64,000 bases of DNA from Pseudoselenomonas ruminantium (GTDB lineage Bacteria; Bacillota; Negativicutes; Selenomonadales; Selenomonadaceae): contig NZ_FOQK01000012.1 in assembly GCF_900113715.1 (NCBI RefSeq), positions 1-64,000 of the forward strand. Reading direction: 5' to 3'. This document shows, piece by piece, positions 58,198 through 64,000 of this stretch. The first letter of the stretch is position 1. Each line of letters begins with the position of its first letter. Below the pieces are notes generated by a model, which worked only from the letters and a program-made list of their open reading frames with translations, was not told the DNA's origin and ran no database searches. The position numbers were made by a program, and so were the translations under genes.

Positions 58198-59192
58198 GCG
58201 AGATGAGTGAAAGACAGTACACGATTTCTGCCTCTCCGCATATCCGCGACGATGAGACGATATCCCACATCATGTGGCAGGTCAATGCAGCCTTGCTGCC
58301 AGCGGCTTTGTTTGCCATCTGGTGGTTTGGCTTCCCCGCACTTATCAATATGCTAACCGGTATCGTGTTTGCTGTAGGCGCAGAGTACGTCTGGCAACGG
58401 GCGCTCAAGCGGCCCGTTACCGCCTTTGATGGCAGCGCCTGCATTACGGGGCTTTTGCTGGCGATGTCCATGTCGCCGCTGTTGCCGCCGTATATGGTCG
58501 CCATCGGCTCAGTGCTGGCTATCGTGGTCGCCAAGCAGTCGATGGGCGGGCTGGGGTTCAATATCTTCAACCCTGCGCATATTGGCCGCGCTGCCCTTAT
58601 GGTGTCATGGCCGGTGGCGATGACGACCTGGACGAAGATGCAGGATATGGGCGCAGGCGTCGATGCGATGACGAGTGCGACGCCGCTCAACATCCTGAAA
58701 CTGCAGGGCTATGATGCGCTGGTGAGCACCTTCGGCGGGCAGGCCGCCATGTACTGGCATATGTTCATCGGCACGCGCAACGGCTCGCTGGGGGAGACGA
58801 GTACGGTGCTGCTGCTGGCCGGCGGTATCTATCTGATCGCGAAGGGCTATGTGAACTGGATCGTGCCAGCGGTCATGATCGCGACGGTCGGCGTGCTGAC
58901 TTTTGTATTTGGTCCGGCAGGACTGTTCACGGGGGATCCGCTGTTCCATATGATGGCCGGCGGACTGATGCTCGGTGCATTCTTCATGGCCACCGACATG
59001 GTCACGATACCGATGACGGTCAAGGGGCAGGTGATCTTTGCCGTGGGCGCGGGCGCTATCACGGTGCTGATCCGCCTGATTGGCGGCTATCCAGAGGGGG
59101 TCTGCTACTCGATCCTGCTGATGAATGCGGTGACGCCGCTTATCGACCGGTTCACGAAACCGCGGATTTTTGGCGCAGGGGGTGACAAATGA
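58194..59192 (+). CDS. rnfD: Rnf electron transport complex subunit D
   Basis: A 332-residue integral membrane subunit with many helices. ITGLLLAMSM near 83 and the TSATPLN segment near 160, a degenerate copy of the flavin-attachment motif (S/TGAT), are typical. The threonine there is expected to carry covalent FMN added by ApbE. It overlaps rnfC and rnfG by four bases. Confidence 0.94.
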   Translation: MSEMSERQYTISASPHIRDDETISHIMWQVNAALLPAALFAIWWFGFPALINMLTGIVFAVGAEYVWQRALKRPVTAFDGSACITGLLLAMSMSPLLPPYMVAIGSVLAIVVAKQSMGGLGFNIFNPAHIGRAALMVSWPVAMTTWTKMQDMGAGVDAMTSATPLNILKLQGYDALVSTFGGQAAMYWHMFIGTRNGSLGETSTVLLLAGGIYLIAKGYVNWIVPAVMIATVGVLTFVFGPAGLFTGDPLFHMMAGGLMLGAFFMATDMVTIPMTVKGQVIFAVGAGAITVLIRLIGGYPEGVCYSILLMNAVTPLIDRFTKPRIFGAGGDK

Positions 59193-59740
59193 TGGCTGAG
59201 GAACATTCGATTGTGAAGATTGCCGCCAATCTGGCCATGGCGTGCTTTATCTCAGGCGTCGTCATCGGTTCGGTCTACTATGTGACTGCACCGGTGGCTG
59301 CCCAGAAGGCTGAGCTCATGCGGCAGGAGTCGATGAAGTCCTTGGTGCCTGCGGCCGAGGCTTTCCAGCCGGTTGACGGCCATGAGGGCTGGTTTGCGGC
59401 GCAGAAGGCGGGAAAGACGGTGGCCTATATCGTGCCGGGGGAGAGCAAAGGCTATGGCGGTACCATCAAGCTGCTGGTGGCGGTCTCTGCCGATGCGAAG
59501 GTCATCGACTACAACATCCTCGAGCACAATGAGACGCCCGGCCTTGGCGACAATGCCCAGAAACCGGCTTTCCGCGGGCAGTTCGCCGGCAAGGGCGCTG
59601 CGCAGCTTATGGTTACGAAAAATCCTGCCGATAAGGATGCTATCCAGGCGATGACTGGTGCGACGATTTCCTCGCGGGCTGTGACCAAGGGCGTCAAACA
59701 GGCTGTTGAGGAAGTTGCCCAGCTGACGGGAGGGAAATGA
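59189..59740 (+). CDS. rnfG: Rnf electron transport complex subunit G
   Basis: A 183-residue subunit with one N-terminal membrane helix and an outer FMN-binding domain. The MTGATISSRAV motif puts the FMN-carrying threonine at about residue 159, the target of ApbE. ETPGLGDN near 115 is also conserved. Confidence 0.94.
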   Translation: MMAEEHSIVKIAANLAMACFISGVVIGSVYYVTAPVAAQKAELMRQESMKSLVPAAEAFQPVDGHEGWFAAQKAGKTVAYIVPGESKGYGGTIKLLVAVSADAKVIDYNILEHNETPGLGDNAQKPAFRGQFAGKGAAQLMVTKNPADKDAIQAMTGATISSRAVTKGVKQAVEEVAQLTGGK

Positions 59741-59741
59741 T

Positions 59742-60392
59742 ATGAAGGAACTTTGGCAAATTTTCAGCAAGGGACTTGTCGCTGAGAATCCAATTTTCAT
59801 TCTCGCCTTGTCCCTGTGCCCAGCCCTGGCTGTCACGACGACAGTCATCAATGGCTTGACGATGGGGCTTACCGTCACGTTTGTCATCACGACGAACAAT
59901 GTGGTCGTCTCGATCGTGCGCAACTGGGTCAATCCGAAGGTGCGCGTGCCGGTCTACATCACGTCGATTGCCACGATCGTCACGGTGGCGCAGCTCGTGC
60001 TGCAGGCATATTTCCCCGAGCTTTACAAGGCTATGGGCATCTATCTGGCGCTGGTCGTCGTCTTTGCGATCATCCTGGCGCGGGCTGAGGTCTATGCCTC
60101 GAAGCACGGCGTGATCAAGTCCTTTGCTGACGGTTTTGGCATGGGCTGCGGTTTTACGCTGGCCATGCTGATCATCTCAGTGATCCGTGAGCTCATCGGC
60201 GCAGGTACTATCCTTGGCATGCCGGTCTTCGGCGAGGGCTATGAGCCCATGCTCATGATGGTATTGCCGCCAGGCGCCTTTATCCTGATCGGCTATCTGG
60301 TCGCGGCGACCAAGACCTGGAACAAGCATGTGGAAGAGCGGCGGGCGCAGGAGGCGCGGCGCCTGGCGGCGATGAAAGGGGCTGAGTCGTGA
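59742..60392 (+). CDS. rnfE: Rnf electron transport complex subunit E
   Basis: A 216-residue polytopic subunit (about six helices). NPIFILALSLCPALAVTTTV near 17 and GFGMGCGFTLAM near 130 hold the conserved cysteines thought to bind an iron-sulfur centre in the membrane with RnfA. It overlaps rnfA by one base. Confidence 0.94.
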   Translation: MKELWQIFSKGLVAENPIFILALSLCPALAVTTTVINGLTMGLTVTFVITTNNVVVSIVRNWVNPKVRVPVYITSIATIVTVAQLVLQAYFPELYKAMGIYLALVVVFAIILARAEVYASKHGVIKSFADGFGMGCGFTLAMLIISVIRELIGAGTILGMPVFGEGYEPMLMMVLPPGAFILIGYLVAATKTWNKHVEERRAQEARRLAAMKGAES

Positions 60393-60967
60393 TGGCAGAA
60401 TATCTTACGTTATTTATCGGCGCAGTCATCGTCAACAATTTCGTGCTGACGAAGTTCCTCGGCTTGTGCATCTTCTTTGGCATCTCGAAGAATCTCAGTG
60501 CCTCGGTGGGCATGGGCATGGCCGTGACCTCGGTCATGACCATGAGTTCCATCCTCGCGTGGATCGTTTACTTCTTTGTGCTGCAGCCGCTGGGGCTGAC
60601 GTTCTTGACGACTATCGTCTTCGTCGTGCTGACGGCAAGTTTCGTGCAGCTCCTGGAGCTCATCATCAAGAAACAGGCCCCGGCACTCTACAACATGTGG
60701 GGCATCTACCTGTTGCTGATCGCGACGAACTGCATCGTGCTGGCGGTGCCGCTCTTGAACGTCGAGAACAGCTACAGCCTTATGAAGAGCATTGTCTTTG
60801 CCATCGGTTCCGGGCTGGGCTTTGCCGTGGCCATCATCCTGATGGCGAGCCTGCGTGAAAAGCTTGCCTATGCAGATGTGCCCAAGCCGCTGGAGGGCAT
60901 TGGCATTGCCTTCATTCTGGCGGGCATGCTGTCGCTGGCTTTCCTGGGCTTTTCGGGGATGTTATAA
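60392..60967 (+). CDS. rnfA: Rnf electron transport complex subunit A
   Basis: A 191-residue polytopic subunit, paralogous to RnfE with inverted topology. NNFVLTKFLGLCIFFG near 15 and LLIATNCIVLAVPLLN near 105 contain the conserved cysteines. The ATG at 60392 is preferred over the GTG at 60389 because it gives the usual MAEYLTLFIGA start. Confidence 0.94.
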   Translation: MAEYLTLFIGAVIVNNFVLTKFLGLCIFFGISKNLSASVGMGMAVTSVMTMSSILAWIVYFFVLQPLGLTFLTTIVFVVLTASFVQLLELIIKKQAPALYNMWGIYLLLIATNCIVLAVPLLNVENSYSLMKSIVFAIGSGLGFAVAIILMASLREKLAYADVPKPLEGIGIAFILAGMLSLAFLGFSGML

Positions 60968-61006
60968 GGGCCTTCCATCAAGGGAAGTGCCGCTAGGAGG
61001 TACTCT

Positions 61007-61849
61007 ATGAACACAGCAATCATGATAATCGTCGTGCTCGTTGGCGTCGGCGCGTTTTTCGGGATTGTGCTGGCGCTGGCGGATAAGAGATTCGCCATGG
61101 AGGTCAATCCGCTGATCCATGAAGTCGAAGACATCCTGCCCAAGGGGCAGTGTGGTGCCTGCGGCTTTGCAGGCTGTGCCAAGTATGCGGAGGCCGTCGT
61201 CGAAGATGAGTCGGTGCCGCCGGATCTCTGCGTGCCGGGCAAAGCAGCGGTAGCCGCAAAGGTAGCGGAGCTCACGGGCAAGAAGGCCGGGGCCTCTGAG
61301 CCCAAGTATGCACAGCTGAAGTGCCGCGGGACGAAGACGGCTGCGGCTATGGCCGCGCACTATGAGGGGGTGCCTGACTGTGCGGCGGCTAAGCTCATAC
61401 AGGGCGGCCCGAAGGGCTGCAAGTATGGCTGCATCGGTTTTGGCAACTGCGTCAGGGCTTGCCCGTTCGGGGCGCTGTCCATGGGGGAAGACGGCCTGCC
61501 CGTAGTCGATAAGGCCATCTGCACGGGCTGCGGCAAGTGTGTGGCAACCTGTCCCCAGGCTTTGCTTACCTTGCAGACCTTCACGGCGCCCGTACAGGTC
61601 GTCTGCAGATCGCATGACAAGGGCCCCGTGGCCAAGAAGCTTTGTCAGCACGCCTGCATCGGCTGTGGCCTCTGCATGCGTAGCTGTACGCAGGGGGCTA
61701 TCACCATCGACCGCTTCGTGGCCGTGGTTGACCCGTCAAAATGCCGGGACTGCCCGGAGCCGGTATGCCTGGCCAAGTGCCCGACCAAGGCGATACAGGC
61801 CTTGGTGCGGCCTGAGGAGGGTGACTGTGCTATAATGAAAGTATCATAA
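61007..61849 (+). CDS. rnfB: Rnf electron transport complex subunit B
   Basis: A 280-residue ferredoxin-type subunit. After one N-terminal helix, GQCGACGFAGC near 45 is the Fe-S domain start; later cysteine sets (CKYGCIGFGNCVRACP, CTGCGKCVATCP, CIGCGLCMRSC, CRDCPEPVCLAKCP) could bind several [4Fe-4S] clusters. It takes electrons from ferredoxin. Operon order here is C-D-G-E-A-B. Confidence 0.95.
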   Translation: MNTAIMIIVVLVGVGAFFGIVLALADKRFAMEVNPLIHEVEDILPKGQCGACGFAGCAKYAEAVVEDESVPPDLCVPGKAAVAAKVAELTGKKAGASEPKYAQLKCRGTKTAAAMAAHYEGVPDCAAAKLIQGGPKGCKYGCIGFGNCVRACPFGALSMGEDGLPVVDKAICTGCGKCVATCPQALLTLQTFTAPVQVVCRSHDKGPVAKKLCQHACIGCGLCMRSCTQGAITIDRFVAVVDPSKCRDCPEPVCLAKCPTKAIQALVRPEEGDCAIMKVS

Positions 61850-61866
61850 GAATAAGGACTGATTGG

Positions 61867-63180
61867 ATGAATGTAGAAACGGAAGAATTGCTTGATTTCA
61901 TCGCCGAGTGCCCGACGCCTTTCCATACGGTGCAAGCAAGCGCGACACGGCTGCGGCTGGCTGGCTTTGCCGAGCTGCCGCTGGCCGGGCCCTGGGAGCT
62001 CAAGCGGGGCGGCAGGTACTTTGTGACGGTTTACGACTCGACATTACTGGCTTTTGTCGTGGGCGAGACGGACGGGCCCTTGAGGATAGCGGCAGCCCAT
62101 ACGGACTTTCCGTGTTTCCGCATAAAGCCGCAGGCCGGCATCGTCAAGGAGAAGTGTGGCCTTTTGAATGTCGAGAAATACGGTGGGCTCATCCTGCGCT
62201 CGTGGCTTGACCGGCCTCTTTCGCTGGCGGGCAAGATCGTCCTGCGCGGCGAGGATGCCTTCAATCCGGAAATCCGGCTTGTGGATTTCGAGCGTCCGCT
62301 GGTGACGATCCCCAGTCTGGCCATCCATATGGACCGTGAGGTCAACGATGAGGGCAAGCTCAACGCGCAGACGGATATGCTGCCACTGGCAGCGGCCTTT
62401 GCGGGGCGGGAGACAGCTGATGCGGCAGATGAGGCAGCAGATAAGGAGAAGTCCTTCTTTGTGGATTGGCTGGCTGGCGAGCTTGAAGTGCCAGCGGCAG
62501 ATATCCTTTCGTATGAACTGTCGGCCTATCCCGTGGAGCAGGGCTGCACGCTGGGGCTGGGCGATGAGTTCGTCTCTTCGCCGCGCCTTGACAATCTGAC
62601 CTCGGTACAGGCCTGCCTTGATGGCATCTGTGCGGCCGAAGCTATGGGCCGGGGACTGCGTCTGGCCGCATTGTTCGATAACGAGGAAGTCGGCAGCAAT
62701 ACGAAGCAGGGGGCAGGCTCGGCAGTGCTGATGCAGGTCTTGGAGCGCATCTATGCTGCCTTGGGGCTCACCAAGGAGCAGCTTTTCATCGACATTGCGG
62801 CGGGCTTCATGCTGTCGGTGGATGTGGCGCATGCTGTGCACCCGAATCATGTGGATAAGGCCGACCCTGTCGTGCATCCGGTGCTGGGCGGCGGCCTTGC
62901 CATCAAGCAGGCCGCGAGCCAGTCGTACGCCGGTGATGCCGAGGCCGTCGCCATCGTGCGCAGTCTCTGTGAGGAGGAGGGGATTGCCTGGCAGCAGTTC
63001 GTCAACCGCAGCGACAGCCGTGGCGGCTCGACGCTGGGATCGATTGCTTCTGCACTGGTGCCGCTGCGCACGATGGATGTTGGTGTGCCGATCCTTTCCA
63101 TGCATTCTGCGCGAGAGACAATGGCCGGAAGTGACCAGCAGGCATTGGTGCGCTTGCTGCAGCGCTTCTATCAGGAATGA
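61867..63180 (+). CDS. M18-family aminopeptidase
   Basis: A 437-residue zinc metallopeptidase. AAHTDFPCFRIKP near 78 (His), RLDNLTSVQACLDG near 240 (Asp), FDNEEVGSNTKQGA near 278 (Glu-Glu) and VAHAVHPNH near 320 carry the metal and catalytic residues. It removes N-terminal, often acidic, residues from peptides in the cytosol. It is 17 bases from rnfB but may be co-transcribed only by chance. A strong terminator follows. Confidence 0.92.
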   Translation: MNVETEELLDFIAECPTPFHTVQASATRLRLAGFAELPLAGPWELKRGGRYFVTVYDSTLLAFVVGETDGPLRIAAAHTDFPCFRIKPQAGIVKEKCGLLNVEKYGGLILRSWLDRPLSLAGKIVLRGEDAFNPEIRLVDFERPLVTIPSLAIHMDREVNDEGKLNAQTDMLPLAAAFAGRETADAADEAADKEKSFFVDWLAGELEVPAADILSYELSAYPVEQGCTLGLGDEFVSSPRLDNLTSVQACLDGICAAEAMGRGLRLAALFDNEEVGSNTKQGAGSAVLMQVLERIYAALGLTKEQLFIDIAAGFMLSVDVAHAVHPNHVDKADPVVHPVLGGGLAIKQAASQSYAGDAEAVAIVRSLCEEEGIAWQQFVNRSDSRGGSTLGSIASALVPLRTMDVGVPILSMHSARETMAGSDQQALVRLLQRFYQE

Positions 63181-63189
63181 CATATGGAA

Positions 63190-63239
63190 ACGATGTGTGT
63201 ATTGTATACAGATATACTTTACATACATCGTTTTTTTTT
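63190..63239 (+). terminator. Terminator after the aminopeptidase
   Basis: ACGATGTGTGTA (63190-63201) pairs with TACATACATCGT (63220-63231) with one G-T pair, then nine T. Confidence 0.85.
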
Positions 63240-63251
63240 ATAATCAAGCGG

Positions 63252-63280
63252 TTGCTTGTGTATATGCACTATGCTATAAT
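63252..63280 (+). promoter_or_regulatory. Sigma-70-type promoter of the TAXI gene
   Basis: TTGCTT (63252-63257), 17-base spacer, TATAAT (63275-63280). Confidence 0.7.
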
Positions 63281-63335
63281 TACATATGAGATATGAATAA
63301 TACTGTATGCAAAAAAAGACATGGGAGGCGTTTGT

Positions 63336-64000
63336 ATGAACTTTGGTAGATTCAAGAAACTGGCAGCTATTGGTATGGCCATGGTCGTTTCGGCGGCACT
63401 GCTCACAGGCTGCGGCGGCGATGACGGCGGCAAGAAGTTCCTGAACATTGCAACGGGCGGTACGGCTGGTACGTACTATCCGATCGGCGGTGCGATGGCT
63501 GAGATCCTCAACAAGGATATCAAGGGTATGAACGCCAGCGCGCAGAGCACCGGCGCTACGGTAGCGAATATCAACATGCTGAAGGATGGCTCGGTGGATC
63601 TGGCTATCGTTCAGAATGATATCACCTATTATGCCGTTAACGGCACGGAGATGTTTACGGACAAGAAGGTCGACAACATCCGCGGCATTGCCACGCTGTA
63701 TCCGGAGACCTGCCAGTTCGTAACGCTCGATAAATCCGGCATCAAGTCGATTGCTGACCTCAAGGGCAAGAAGGTCGCTGTCGGTGCAGCTGGCTCGGGC
63801 GCTGAGGCCAATGCGCGTCAGATCCTTGAAGCCTATGGCATCACCTATAACGATATCGAGGTCCAGTACCTGTCCTTCGGTGAAGGTGCCAGTGCCCTCA
63901 AGGATGGCAATGTCGATGCAGCTTTCCTGACGGCAGGCTATCCGACGGCATCGGTACAGGATATCAGCTCGCAGAACAAGATCCGCCTGCTGCCGGTGGA
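63336..64000 (+). CDS. TAXI-family TRAP transporter solute-binding lipoprotein (partial)
   Basis: The first ~221 residues of a periplasmic binding protein; the gene runs past the window end. A signal ends in the lipobox LLTGC near residue 26. NIATGGTAGTYYPIGGAMA near 37 is the TAXI signature. It would bind a carboxylate such as glutamate or a C4/C5 acid for a TRAP transporter, whose membrane genes should lie downstream. The ATG follows GGGAGG. Own promoter upstream. Confidence 0.92.
   Translation, partial: MNFGRFKKLAAIGMAMVVSAALLTGCGGDDGGKKFLNIATGGTAGTYYPIGGAMAEILNKDIKGMNASAQSTGATVANINMLKDGSVDLAIVQNDITYYAVNGTEMFTDKKVDNIRGIATLYPETCQFVTLDKSGIKSIADLKGKKVAVGAAGSGAEANARQILEAYGITYNDIEVQYLSFGEGASALKDGNVDAAFLTAGYPTASVQDISSQNKIRLLPV

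Overview
The window looks like a chromosomal segment from an anaerobic, Gram-negative-walled member of the Negativicutes, most likely Selenomonadaceae (Selenomonas or Mitsuokella type). Two things point there. Firmicutes-style gene blocks (walJ-htrA-rlmH, telA, an XpaC/TM2 protein) sit beside a full set of lipopolysaccharide heptose and core genes and an LptD-like outer-membrane protein. The energy genes are those of a fermentative or fumarate-respiring anaerobe: a ferredoxin-linked 2-oxoacid oxidoreductase, a membrane [NiFe] hydrogenase and an Rnf complex. Most genes are GC-rich. Genus assignment is inference.

Layout. 1-386: 3' part of a dispersed element carrying a 200-bp palindrome. 386-2.7 kb: divergent alcohol dehydrogenase and an EamA exporter. 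3.0-5.7 kb: korDABC-type ferredoxin oxidoreductase operon. 6.1-6.8 kb: full copy A of the dispersed element. 6.9-9.3 kb: apbE, larE, Nudix gene, then tRNA-Ala(CGC). 9.7-18.0 kb: hydrogenase structural genes, a small CxxCGC/HMA-like protein, and hypA, hypB, protease, hypC, hypD, hypE. 18.1-20.6 kb: two secreted proteins and a CDF metal transporter. 20.9-30.7 kb: LptD-like protein and ADP-heptose/core genes. 30.8-32.3 kb: lactate permease broken by a frameshift. 32.4-46.7 kb: AT-rich island with LPS glycosyltransferases, an asparagine synthase-like amidotransferase, a phosphoethanolamine transferase, two ATPase/winged-helix regulators with tandem repeats, a relic MNT/HEPN pair and an ATPase plus DUF4869 pair. 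46.7-55.5 kb: second LTA-synthase-like protein, walJ-htrA-rlmH, XpaC/TM2-telA, and a PASTA penicillin-binding protein. 55.6-56.3 kb: copy B of the element. 56.4-61.8 kb: rseC-rnfCDGEAB. 61.9 kb to the end: M18 aminopeptidase and a TAXI solute-binding protein cut by the window edge.

How the genes fit together. Kor makes reduced ferredoxin, Rnf couples ferredoxin oxidation to ion export and NAD reduction, ApbE attaches FMN to Rnf subunits, and the hydrogenase feeds H2 electrons through a cytochrome b into the membrane. The LPS block builds ADP-heptose and the inner core, and the island varies the outer part.

Most unusual items: (1) the ~670-bp element with terminal inverted repeats, whose two full copies show compensatory substitutions in two stems, suggesting a large structured RNA; the copies lie just upstream of apbE and of the rnf operon; (2) an 80-residue protein carrying the HypB-type CxxCGC nickel motif on an HMA-like fold, in a locus whose HypB lacks that motif; (3) the ATPase plus DUF4869 pair; (4) an intergenic repeat that appears to supply the ribosome-binding site and start codon of gmhB.
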